Below, one piece after another: positions 52,349 to 60,613 of a DNA stretch of 64,000 nt. This DNA comes from DATBGO01 sp963785765 (lineage in GTDB: Bacteria; Actinomycetota; Actinomycetes; Streptosporangiales; Streptosporangiaceae): NCBI GenBank assembly GCA_963785765.1, contig CAWAWM010000005.1:403002-467001 (forward strand). The letters are read 5' to 3'. How positions within the stretch are numbered: the first letter of the stretch is position 1; every line of letters starts with the position of its first letter. The notes under the pieces are model-generated. The model was not told the DNA's origin. It was given only the letters and a program-made list of their open reading frames with translations, and made no database searches. The translations under genes were made by a program, and so were the position numbers.

Positions 52349-53826
52349 ACCGCTACCTCCACGACGCTGCCCGAACCGGGCGTGGACGAGATTCGCAGTT
52401 CGCCGCCGACGGACCGGGCCCGCTCACGCATCGAGACGAGGCCGAAGCCGCCGTTGCTGACGGTGGTGTCGAACCCGCTTCCGGTGTCGCTGACCCGTAG
52501 CCGGACGCACGAGGAATTTCCCTGCAGGCTGACGCGTACTCGCCCGGCGCCGCTGTGGCGGGCCGCGTTGGTGATCGCCTCGCAAGCGATCCGCACCAGC
52601 GCCTCGGCCCGGGTCGGTGACAGCCGCACCTCGGGGATGAGATCGAGATCAAGCTCGATCCGGTACCGCTCCGCGATGTCAGCCGCGGCTTCAGCCAGGG
52701 CATCCTCGAAGGCCTGCGGGCGTGGCGGCGCCAGCGTCGCGATCGCCTGCCGGGACTCCAGGCGCGCCCGGTCCACGGCTGACCGCAGCCGGCGCAGCGT
52801 GTCCGCGTCGGCGGTTCCGTCGAGGCCGCCCAGGTTGCGCGCGAGAAAGGCCAGCTCCTGCGCCAGCCCGTCGTGCAGGTCGCGCGCGATCCGCCGTCGC
52901 TCTTCGAGCACAGCGGCGTCCGACAGTTCACGCCAGTACGACCAGATCTCCCGCATCGAGCCCACCAGGAGCACAACGTAGAAGGCCAGCCGGAACGCGT
53001 CGCCTGAGTAGACCCACTGCGAGGCCTGAGACGGATACAGGAAGTAATTGACAAGTGACGCCGCAGCCATGACCGCGCCGACGGCCAGCCAGCCGAACAG
53101 CTCGTCATCATGGCGCTGCGAGCGGGCCAGGAATCCGACCGCCGCAATGCTGTACAGGCCGGCCATCACGACTTCCAGCGCGAGCAGCCTGCCATCCACG
53201 GGAAGGTCGGGCCGGCTCGGCCGGCCAGGCACCAAGGCGGGGGCTACTAATTGCGGCAAGCTCGGACCGAGGGCCCGGACACAGCCGACGATCAGCGACA
53301 GGGCCACGGTCACGCCAGTCGCCCCCACGGCCAGCAGCGTTCCTGAACGCGGGAGCCGGCGACGCGGAACGAATGCGGCGGTGGCAAAAAGCAGCGCACC
53401 GAGTAGCAGGCTGAGCAGCGCCGCCCAGACGGTCTGGTTGCCCGGCTGGCGCCAGGTCAGCATCGGCACCGTCACGAAGATCAGGTTGGACAGCGCCAGC
53501 ACGGCGAGCGAGCAGCCCAGCACGAATTCGTCCAGGTGGGTCCGCCGCTGCAGCCGGACGACGATGAGGAAGCCCGCCAGCAGGGCGATAAGCGAGACCG
53601 CCGTCTCGATCGCCACGTGCAGGGCCGGGCTGTGGTCGGTGATGTAGGCGGCGATCTTGTGCGTGTCGTGCAGTTGCGGGACGAGCGCCACAGCAGCGGT
53701 AACGGCGATGGAAACACTGGCCGCCGCGAGAACGACGGAACGAATGCCCTGCGCGACGCTGACGTTCAGGGACCGGAAATACTCGCGCAGGCTCCGGCCG
53801 TCGGCCGCATTGTAGTCATGGTTCAT
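52345..53826 (-). CDS. NarX/LiaS-type sensor histidine kinase with multi-helix membrane domain
   Basis: A 493-residue membrane kinase. The N-terminal ~300 residues hold about seven or eight hydrophobic helices (SVVLAAASVSIAVTAAVALV, TAVSLIALLAGFLIVV, FVLGCSLAVLALSNLIFV and others) with little outside, so the signal is probably sensed in the membrane. The HisKA_3 dimerisation motif is EERRRIARDLHDGLAQELAFLARNL (His phospho-acceptor in DLHDG). The ATPase domain has ACEAITNAARHSGA, VSDTGSGFDT and GGFGLVSMRERARSVGG. I chose the ATG at 53826; the frame runs farther upstream but covers the next kinase gene. Confidence 0.92.
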   Translation of the reverse strand: MNHDYNAADGRSLREYFRSLNVSVAQGIRSVVLAAASVSIAVTAAVALVPQLHDTHKIAAYITDHSPALHVAIETAVSLIALLAGFLIVVRLQRRTHLDEFVLGCSLAVLALSNLIFVTVPMLTWRQPGNQTVWAALLSLLLGALLFATAAFVPRRRLPRSGTLLAVGATGVTVALSLIVGCVRALGPSLPQLVAPALVPGRPSRPDLPVDGRLLALEVVMAGLYSIAAVGFLARSQRHDDELFGWLAVGAVMAAASLVNYFLYPSQASQWVYSGDAFRLAFYVVLLVGSMREIWSYWRELSDAAVLEERRRIARDLHDGLAQELAFLARNLGGLDGTADADTLRRLRSAVDRARLESRQAIATLAPPRPQAFEDALAEAAADIAERYRIELDLDLIPEVRLSPTRAEALVRIACEAITNAARHSGAGRVRVSLQGNSSCVRLRVSDTGSGFDTTVSNGGFGLVSMRERARSVGGELRISSTPGSGSVVEVAV

Positions 53827-53839
53827 CGAGTCTGACGGC

Positions 53840-54664
53840 CTATCGCTCGGGGTCGGCTCGAGGACGCAGGCCCGGCGGGCTGGCCGCGGGAAGATCGCTG
53901 CCCTGGCGCTGCTGGTGGCCCTGATCACCGGTCCGGGTGGCCGGCGAACGCGGCCAGTGTGGCCGGACTGCGCCCCAATTCCGCCACCGTGATCGGGACC
54001 GGCCGGCCGCTGCGACGCGCCGCTCAGCTGGCCCGGCCGCGGCCGGGAGCCATAGCGCGACGCAGGCTCCGCCGAGGGGACTTCGAGTACATTCCACGCG
54101 TCCCCCGTGCTTGACGACGCACCGCGTGGCGGCGGACAGGCCAAGCCCGAGGCCCTTTTGTATCTGGCCGAAGCCCGGGCCGTCGTCCTCAACCACCATC
54201 TGCACCCAGCCGGTGCGGGAACTGATCGTGATCCGCATCGTGCCGGCCGGTCCCGCCGCGCGCGCCGCGTTGTCGAGAAGATTGGCGGCCATGCGCCGCA
54301 GAACAACCGGATGAACGGCCACGCAGACCGACTCGACGGGGTCAACGAGGCTTATTTCGCCGGTCCAGGTGAGCCACTGGGCGGCGGCGGCTTCCTTCGC
54401 GGCCAGCGCCACATCCGTCCGATACGACGGTGCCGTATTTCGGTCGTCCTCAAGCCCATGCCCGATTATCTCGGCCAGCCACTCTGCCTGCTCGACGATC
54501 TGCTTCAGCCGCGCATGCGCGGCCATCGGAAGCTGAGGTTCGGCTAGTGCCGCGGCGGCCAGAGCCAGCACGCCGGCGACAGGCTGCCGCATATCATGAT
54601 ATGTCTCCCGTAGCTGAAGTAACCTGGCCTGGTCACGGGCGTCCCGCTCCAGCAAACCTCGCAA
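53840..54664 (-). CDS. Soluble histidine-kinase-like protein without a sensor domain
   Basis: A 274-residue protein. It starts with a short helical region that includes a HisKA-like box, LLQLRETYHDMRQPVAGVLALAAAAL, with His as possible phospho-acceptor. The ATPase domain shows the N box RRMAANLLDNAARAAG, DDGPGFG and KGLGLGLSAATRCVVKHGG. No membrane or PAS domain precedes it. The TTG at 54664 has GGGGAGG 6 nt upstream. The last ~65 residues are Arg/Pro/Ser-rich and possibly disordered. It is the first gene of the signalling row and may feed the three regulators, two of which have no kinase partner of their own. Confidence 0.85.
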   Translation of the reverse strand: MRGLLERDARDQARLLQLRETYHDMRQPVAGVLALAAAALAEPQLPMAAHARLKQIVEQAEWLAEIIGHGLEDDRNTAPSYRTDVALAAKEAAAAQWLTWTGEISLVDPVESVCVAVHPVVLRRMAANLLDNAARAAGPAGTMRITISSRTGWVQMVVEDDGPGFGQIQKGLGLGLSAATRCVVKHGGRVECTRSPLGGACVALWLPAAAGPAERRVAAAGRSRSRWRNWGAVRPHWPRSPATRTGDQGHQQRQGSDLPAASPPGLRPRADPER

Positions 54665-55008
54665 CGGTGCCTCCCCACCCCTAGCCCCCTCGTAAGGCGC
54701 ATGGCATCAGTATGACGTCCAAACTATGAAAAAGGTTTACGGGCCGAAAGCCAACCCCGCGTGGATAGGTTGTTAACAGAGTGAGAAATCTGAACCTGGT
54801 GCAGAAACAGCTCTTACGGTGCGCATGGTGCAGGATGGGCATATTGGCGAAACCGTACCGTTACAACCGTTTTGCCGTTTATCGGCACCCAGCCGAGGCC
54901 TCGACTCCCTAAGGTCACATGTTGGGACAAGACATCAATCACGGTGCGCGGTAGCGTCATGGCAGGCTCCGGCCAGATATGTACCGCACCGCCGCATGGG
55001 GAGGGACG
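54665..55008. other. 344-bp AT-rich divergent region between kinase and STAND genes
   Basis: No gene is supported. GC is visibly lower than elsewhere (TATGAAAAAGGTTTACGGG, GGTTGTTAACAGAGTGAGAAATC). It must hold promoters for both directions. Four CCGT elements at 54853, 54858, 54867 and 54875 lie in a row (ACCGTTACAACCGTTTTGCCG) and could form an operator. Confidence 0.5.
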
Positions 55009-58000
55009 ATGGGTGACCTGGTTCTCGCACGAGAGGACGAGCGGGCCCGACTGCGCGGGGTGCTGGCCCAGGTGCTCCGCGATGCTGATGAGCTGGACCA
55101 TGGTTATCTGATCCTCGTTTACGGACTCGGCGGAATAGGTAAGAGCGAACTGCTCAGGCAGTACCGGAAGATAATTCTCGGAGAATCATCGGGCGATGAG
55201 GGTTTCCGCGGCAAGTTCTTGCTAGCCACGGTCGACTGGGAACAGGAACGACAGCGGCGACCGGCTGACTACCCGCCTGCTGGCCCACTGCTGTGGCGTG
55301 CCCTCGGCACGATTTACGGCGCGATCAGCGCGGTCACCGATGATGTCAAGGATCAGCGCCGTATCGAGCGTGCCTTCGAGAGGTTCCGGGAACATGCGGC
55401 TGCCGCACAGGCTGCCGCCGCACAGGTCGCCGGGAACGGAGCGGTCAGCCAGGAGAAGGCTGAGTTCCTGGCGCGCTCCGAGAATCTGCTGGTACACGCG
55501 TTCGCCGACGGGGTCAGGGAGGTGAGCCGCGAGGTTCGCCCGCTGGTGCTGAGCCTGCGTGCGGCCGAGATTCTCGGCGATATCCGCGTGCCGTTCTACG
55601 ATCTGATCAGGCTCAGTGGCCGACGGGTGATATGGCTGCTCGGAATGCGAATGGAGCCCGGTGCGGCCGACCGCGATCCGGCCGCTGACGGCCCGCACGA
55701 TCCGATATCCGCATTGTATTTGAAGCAGCTGCCATCTTCTCGGCTGCGGGCCGTCAGCCCGACCCGGTTCACCACAGGGGACATCGCCGAGTATCTCATT
55801 GCTCGGATGGGCGCGCCCGGGCCGGACGGCAGCACTGCCGAGGCAATAGTTGCCTTGACCGCTGGGATACCGCTCGCCGCTCAGCTAGCGGTTGACCTGC
55901 TGCGGCGCGGATGCCGCCCCGAGGATCTGGTCCTGGAGACTTCGCCGCAGGGGACGGCATCGGGCCTGGTGAGCCGTCTCGCCGTGCGCTACGTGGCGCA
56001 GCTGAGCGCGGCGAGCGGCCGGGAACCCGATCCTGATCTTGACCTCATCCTCGGGATGGCACTGCTGTCCGGCAACCAGACCGATCCAGACGTGCTAGCT
56101 GCCCTGTGGGACGTGGCGCCGGGCGGGGTGGCAGCGTGCAGGCAAGCACTGGGGGAGCGGCACCAGTTCCTGTCCGGCGGCGGGCTGGGACTTCACCAGG
56201 ACGTCCGCGACGCCATCAGGGGCTTCCTGCTCAGGCCCGAGCAGCGGGCGAGGGTCCGGCCCGCCAACGAGCGCGCCACGAAGGTCCTGCGCCAGCAGCT
56301 TGATTCGCTGGGAATCACCAACATTGAGTCGCAACTGGCCAGCGCGGAATGGTGTTCGGCTCTTACCGCACTGCTGTGGCATACGCTGTGGCAGGATTCC
56401 GCCGAAGGGCTCCGGCTCTTGTCGAGCCTGCTGCCAGCCGCCCAGCTGATACGTCCCGAGTTTGCGCTGGTGCTGCTGCGTACCACCGACTATTTCGCAG
56501 CGGTGCTTCCCGAGGAGCCGAGGCGCGTGGTAGCGGGGCTGCATGTGCTGGTGCCCGCCGCGCCGCCGGGCCGCAGGCTGCGCGCGCTCGCCGGGAAAAC
56601 GGAGTATGCGAGCAACGGCCGCGTCGACAGCCGTGCGCTGGCCGCTGCGGTCACCGCATTACGCGAGGGCAGCTGTCTGGCGAGCCCGGTGCTGGCCAGT
56701 GACGCGCAGGCTGATGCGCTGCTAGACCTGCTGACCGCCCGGAATCCGGACAGCTTCGGGATTCACAGCATGGAGCGCCTTGACCTCATTCGCCAGGTCG
56801 ACTCCGCGCTTCCGGCCGCCCAGCGAGTACCGCTGCTCTCCCGGGCGGTAACCAGGTGCGCCGTGGATCTCGCCGCGGAGCTTTGGCGGTCGATTTCGCC
56901 GGAACAAGACTTGCTGCAGTCCCTGCTGGCCGCCACCGATATCGCGGTCCGTCGCGACGGTCGGAGCCCGGAAGCCTGGTATTTCTCCGGTCTTGTGCTG
57001 CAGCGCGGCGGGCAGTCGAAGGACGCGGTAGCGGCCTACGACCGGGCGCTCAGCCTGCGGCCAGGCGACGCGGCTACCTATTACAACAAGGGTGTCGCGC
57101 TGGAGCGCCTGGGCCTGGATGCGGAGGCGCTGGCGGCTTACGATCAGGCGGCCAGCCTGCGGCCCGATGCGGCCACCCACTACGGCAGAGGCAATGCGCT
57201 GCGTCGCCTGGGCCGGGACGCCGACGCGCTGGCCGCCTACGATCAGGCGCTCAGCCTGCGGCCTGGCGATGCGGCCACCCTGCACAACAAGGGCTTCGTG
57301 CTGGGCCGCCTGGGCCGGTACGAGGACGCGCTGGCCGCCTACGATCAGTCGCTCAGCCTGCGGCCTGGCGATGCGGCCACCCAGCACAACAAAGGTGCCA
57401 TGCTCGAGCGCCTGGGCCGGGACACCGACGCGCTGGCGGCCTACGATCAGGCGCTCAGCCTGCGGCCCGACGACGCCGACGCCCATTACGGCCGCGGGAA
57501 TGCGCTGCGGCGGCTGGGCCGGGACGACGAGGCGCTGGCCGCTTACGATCAGGCGGTCAGCCTGCGGCCGGCCGACGCGGCCACCCACCACAACATGGGC
57601 TTCGTACTACGACGGCTGGGCCGCTACGAGGACGCGCTGGCCGCCTACGACCGGGCGCTCAGCCTGCGGCCCGACGGCGCGGCCACCGAGAAAAACAAGG
57701 GTGTCGTGCTGGAGCGGCTGGGCCGGGATTCCGAAGCGCTGGCGGCTTACGACCGGGCGCTCAGCTTGCGGCCCGGTGACGCGGCGACCCAGAAAAACAA
57801 GGGTGTCGTGCTGGAGCGGCTGGGCCGGGATGCCGACGCGCTGGCGGCTTACGACCAGGCGATCGACCTGCGGCCTGGCGACGCTGACGCCCATTACGGC
57901 CGCGGGAATGCGCTGCGGCGGCTGGGCCGGGACGACGACGCGCTGGCGGCCTACGACCAGGCGGTCAGCCTGCGGCCTGGTGACGCGGCCACCCAGCACA

Positions 58001-59121
58001 ACAAGGGCTTCGTGCTGGGGCGGCTGGGCCGGGACGAAGAGGCGCTGGCGGCCTACGACCAGGCGGTCAGCCTGCGGCCGGGCAATGCTGACAGCCACTA
58101 CGGCCGGGGTAACACGCTCTGGCGGCTGGGCCGGGACGAAGAGGCGCTGGCCGCCTACGACCAGGCGATCAGCCTGCGGCCAGGCGATGCGGCCACCCAT
58201 CACAACAAGGGCTTCGCGCTGGAGCACCTGGGCCGGGACGAGGAGGCGCTGGCCGCTTACGACCAGGCGATCAGGCTGCGGCCAGGCGACGCCGACACCC
58301 ATCACAACAAGGGTGTCGTGCTGGAGCACCTGGGCCGGGACGCCGACGCGCTGGCGGCCTACGATCAGGCGCTCAGCCTGCGGCCCGACGACGCCGATAC
58401 CCACTACGGCAGGGGCAATACGCTCTGGCACCTGGGCCGCGACGCCGACGCGCTGGCGGCCTACGACCAGGCGCTTAGCCTGCGGCCCGACGACGCCGAC
58501 ACCCAGCACAACAAGGGTGTCGTGCTGGAGCGCCTGGGCCGGGACGAAGACGCGCTGGCCGCCTACGACGAGGCGATCAGGCTGCGGCCCGACGACGCGG
58601 CCACCCAGCACAACAAGGGCTTCGTACTACGGCGGCTGGGCCGGTACGAGGACGCGCTGGCGGCCTACGACCAGGTCATCAGCCTGCGCCCGGACGACGT
58701 AGCGACCCACGCCAGCAGAGGTGACTCGCTACTCCTGCTGGGCCGATATGACGAGGCCAGGACCGCGCTGCGCAGCGCTATCCACCCGGCCGATGACGAA
58801 GCTGTCGAGGCCCGGGTGCTGCTCGCCGTGCTGCTACGCGGCACCGATCCGGCGGAAGCGCGGGAGCTTTGCTCCTCGGCCCTCCCGTGCATCGCGGACG
58901 GCCTTTCTGAATTTCGGCAGGGCGAACTCCGGGCGCTGGCCCACCTCATGCTGGGTCAGCCAGCCGATGCGGAAGCGCAACTGCGGGCCGTTGCCCAGGA
59001 GCGCACATCGGCTGATCTTTTCGAGGAACAGGTGTACGACCTGCTCCGCGACCCGCCGGTGGACGGCCTAGCAGCGCTCCTGGCGATCTGGACGGAGGTC
59101 GGCGGCCGGGCCGGCAGCTGA
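55009..59121 (+). CDS. STAND-type NTPase with 18 tetratricopeptide repeats
   Basis: A 1370-residue cytoplasmic protein. The NTPase begins at once: P-loop VYGLGGIGKSELLRQY near residues 38-53, of the NB-ARC/STAND kind. A strand FLLATVDWEQ and, later, LGMRM, PLAAQLAVDLL and a winged-helix-like region follow. Residues ~420-650 are helical and unassigned. Residues ~653-1264 are 18 TPR units; units 2-17 are near-identical (e.g. ALAAYDQALSLRPGD). The last ~105 residues continue helical. No N-terminal effector domain is present. Such proteins act as signal-triggered switches in regulation or in antiphage defence. I chose ATG 55009 with GGGGAGGG upstream. The role here is unknown. Confidence 0.85.
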   Translation: MGDLVLAREDERARLRGVLAQVLRDADELDHGYLILVYGLGGIGKSELLRQYRKIILGESSGDEGFRGKFLLATVDWEQERQRRPADYPPAGPLLWRALGTIYGAISAVTDDVKDQRRIERAFERFREHAAAAQAAAAQVAGNGAVSQEKAEFLARSENLLVHAFADGVREVSREVRPLVLSLRAAEILGDIRVPFYDLIRLSGRRVIWLLGMRMEPGAADRDPAADGPHDPISALYLKQLPSSRLRAVSPTRFTTGDIAEYLIARMGAPGPDGSTAEAIVALTAGIPLAAQLAVDLLRRGCRPEDLVLETSPQGTASGLVSRLAVRYVAQLSAASGREPDPDLDLILGMALLSGNQTDPDVLAALWDVAPGGVAACRQALGERHQFLSGGGLGLHQDVRDAIRGFLLRPEQRARVRPANERATKVLRQQLDSLGITNIESQLASAEWCSALTALLWHTLWQDSAEGLRLLSSLLPAAQLIRPEFALVLLRTTDYFAAVLPEEPRRVVAGLHVLVPAAPPGRRLRALAGKTEYASNGRVDSRALAAAVTALREGSCLASPVLASDAQADALLDLLTARNPDSFGIHSMERLDLIRQVDSALPAAQRVPLLSRAVTRCAVDLAAELWRSISPEQDLLQSLLAATDIAVRRDGRSPEAWYFSGLVLQRGGQSKDAVAAYDRALSLRPGDAATYYNKGVALERLGLDAEALAAYDQAASLRPDAATHYGRGNALRRLGRDADALAAYDQALSLRPGDAATLHNKGFVLGRLGRYEDALAAYDQSLSLRPGDAATQHNKGAMLERLGRDTDALAAYDQALSLRPDDADAHYGRGNALRRLGRDDEALAAYDQAVSLRPADAATHHNMGFVLRRLGRYEDALAAYDRALSLRPDGAATEKNKGVVLERLGRDSEALAAYDRALSLRPGDAATQKNKGVVLERLGRDADALAAYDQAIDLRPGDADAHYGRGNALRRLGRDDDALAAYDQAVSLRPGDAATQHNKGFVLGRLGRDEEALAAYDQAVSLRPGNADSHYGRGNTLWRLGRDEEALAAYDQAISLRPGDAATHHNKGFALEHLGRDEEALAAYDQAIRLRPGDADTHHNKGVVLEHLGRDADALAAYDQALSLRPDDADTHYGRGNTLWHLGRDADALAAYDQALSLRPDDADTQHNKGVVLERLGRDEDALAAYDEAIRLRPDDAATQHNKGFVLRRLGRYEDALAAYDQVISLRPDDVATHASRGDSLLLLGRYDEARTALRSAIHPADDEAVEARVLLAVLLRGTDPAEARELCSSALPCIADGLSEFRQGELRALAHLMLGQPADAEAQLRAVAQERTSADLFEEQVYDLLRDPPVDGLAALLAIWTEVGGRAGS
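56965..58800 (+). repeat. 18-unit, 102-bp tandem repeat encoding TPRs
   Basis: Each unit is 34 codons (the second is 33, the first 35). The core GCGCTGGCGGCCTACGAYCAGGC recurs with few changes from unit 2 to unit 17. Units fall into sub-types (HYGRGNALRR, QHNKGFVLGR, NKGVVLERLG) that recur in the same order, which points to duplication of multi-unit blocks. Confidence 0.95.
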
Positions 59122-59215
59122 GCACAGGCGGTCTGAGCACAGGTGCGGTGTGCACGCCGCCGGACAGCGGCGTGTCGCTCCGGGCTGCGGGTGCCGCCAT
59201 CGGGCAGAATATGAC

Positions 59216-59248
59216 GAGGCCCCTCCATGTATGAGATGGAGGGGCCTC
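59216..59248 (+). terminator. Bidirectional hairpin after the STAND gene
   Basis: A perfect 13-bp inverted repeat, GAGGCCCCTCCAT and its complement, around a GTATGAG loop. It lies 95 bp after the STAND stop. It would also serve any - strand gene ending at 59267. Confidence 0.8.
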
Positions 59249-59266
59249 GCTCGGCCTCACGGCGCT

Positions 59267-59458
59267 CTAGCGGGCCGATTGCTCGGCTGCCCAGCGCTGC
59301 GGGCCCCCGCCGGTGCTAGCCACCCGCTGGAACTTGCCGGTTTCCCGGCCGTTCCGCGTCCCCGGGGTCTCCCCCGAGCCGGTGCCCGTCTCTAGCGGTG
59401 AAGCAGTTCTACTGCGCGGCGACCAGCCCGCACAAGGGCTTCCTGGCACCCCGTCCAT
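59267..59458 (-). CDS. Doubtful 63-residue ORF
   Basis: A - strand frame whose stop lies 19 bp from the bidirectional hairpin, which is where a convergent gene should end. The peptide is polar and Gly/Thr/Arg-rich (NGRETGKFQRVASTGGG) and I do not recognise it. Its ATG at 59458 has no ribosome-binding site. Another small frame begins at ATG 59472 (MAKESWTGCQEALVRAG, 26 codons). One of them may be real; neither can be proven. Confidence 0.25.
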   Translation of the reverse strand: MDGVPGSPCAGWSPRSRTASPLETGTGSGETPGTRNGRETGKFQRVASTGGGPQRWAAEQSAR

Positions 59459-59557
59459 GATTCTTTAGCCATGCACAGGACACCAGCGTGTTATCCCCCG
59501 TTACTAATGCTTTTCCACTGGCCTATCCACAGAGCTGTGCACAGGCTGGGTCGGCCG

Positions 59558-60574
59558 CTATTCGTCGTCGTTCCTGTTGAACCTGCTGAACAGCCGCTCG
59601 CCCGCCCCGACCGCGGTCTCGGCTACGCCGCGCATCGCGCCGATCAGCGGATCGGAGCTGCGGTTCCATGACTCCTGGTAGGCACGGGCGGCGGACTTGA
59701 CCTCGTCGGTGACCGACGCCTGCGGGTCATCCTCGCGGCGCGGGTAGTTTCCGGCCAGGATCTCGGCGTAGCTGCCGCTGCTAGCCCAGCGGTCCAGTTC
59801 AGCGAAGCGCACCACCGCGAACGGGTGCAGGGTCCCCTGCAGCTGGAGGAGCTTCAGCAGGCCATCGCGCACATCAGGGACGGCGTCGTACTCGTGCGCC
59901 TGCTGGTGGAACTCGTCGTGGCTGAGCTCGGACATCCGGGAGCCGCCGGCCGTCTTCATCAGCGCCCGGCGGGCCGCCTCCACGTCCTGGCCGGCCAGCA
60001 GGCCAGCCCGGTCGCAGGACAGCTCGGACTTGCGGTACCACTCTTCGAGGGCCCAGATGATGCCGCGGAGCCCGATATAACCGATCGGCATCCACGCGAT
60101 CCGGGCGGCCAGCCTGATCAAGTGGAAGAGCATGGTCCGGTAGACCGCGTGCCCGGAAAGCACATGGCCGAGCTCGTGCCCGATCGCGAATCGCATTTCC
60201 TCGGCGTCGAAGAGATCGACCATGCCGGTCGTAATAACGATGAATGGCTTGTCGGAGCCGAGTGTCATCGCGTTCACCAGCGGGTCCTGGCTGATGAACA
60301 GCTCGGGGACGGTCGGCAGGTCCAGGACGTAAGCGCCGTCCCGCATCGCCTGGTAGAGCTGCGGGAACTGGTGCTCGGACGCACGCACCGAGCTGGCCAG
60401 GAACATCAGCCGCAGGCTGCGATCGTTGAACAGGCCGGCGAGGCGGCGCAGCAGGACGTCGAAACCGGTCAGCTTGCGCATCGCTACCAGGGCTGAGCGG
60501 TCGGCCGGGTGTTCGTAGGCACGGGAGCTGATCCCGGGCAGACGCACCCGGGAGCGGTCGGGCACAGTTGTCAT
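59558..60574 (-). CDS. M48-family zinc metalloprotease
   Basis: A 338-residue protease with the zinc motif HELGHVLSGH (in FAIGHELGHVLSGHAVYR) and a downstream acidic ligand likely in KSELSCDRAG. A hydrophobic stretch follows the motif (LIRLAARIAWMPIGYIGLRGIIWAL), so it is probably held in the membrane with the catalytic part inside. It resembles peptidase M48 proteins fused to a DUF-like tail. HtpX-type enzymes clear damaged membrane proteins; this role is inferred. I chose the ATG at 60574, set 7 nt after a TACGAT -10, over another at 60583. The C-terminal ~60 residues are polar (LFSRFNRNDDE end). Confidence 0.85.
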   Translation of the reverse strand: MTTVPDRSRVRLPGISSRAYEHPADRSALVAMRKLTGFDVLLRRLAGLFNDRSLRLMFLASSVRASEHQFPQLYQAMRDGAYVLDLPTVPELFISQDPLVNAMTLGSDKPFIVITTGMVDLFDAEEMRFAIGHELGHVLSGHAVYRTMLFHLIRLAARIAWMPIGYIGLRGIIWALEEWYRKSELSCDRAGLLAGQDVEAARRALMKTAGGSRMSELSHDEFHQQAHEYDAVPDVRDGLLKLLQLQGTLHPFAVVRFAELDRWASSGSYAEILAGNYPRREDDPQASVTDEVKSAARAYQESWNRSSDPLIGAMRGVAETAVGAGERLFSRFNRNDDE

Positions 60575-60581
60575 ACCTGTC

Positions 60582-60587
60582 ATCGTA
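60582..60587 (-). promoter_or_regulatory. -10 element for a leaderless M48 protease mRNA
   Basis: TACGAT on the - strand ends 7 nt before the ATG at 60574. The transcript would start on the start codon. No Shine-Dalgarno sequence is present. Confidence 0.45.
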
Positions 60588-60613
60588 AGTGCATCGGGTG
60601 GAGGCTGAACCAT

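Larger units (their letters stand above)
59122..59557. other. 436-bp gap after the STAND gene
   Basis: It holds the hairpin and the doubtful small frames. The right end (59480-59550) is AT-richer and has CTATCCACAG, close to a DnaA box, plus TGTGCACAG. I do not see an RNA gene. Confidence 0.5.

Noticed and set aside
53827..54345. Upstream extension of the membrane kinase frame
   Set aside because: It overlaps the other kinase gene in a different frame and is Arg/Pro-rich without structure.
59480..59550. DnaA-box-like sequences (CTATCCACAG, TGTGCACAG)
   Set aside because: Each has mismatches, they are few, and no dnaA, dnaN or origin genes are near.
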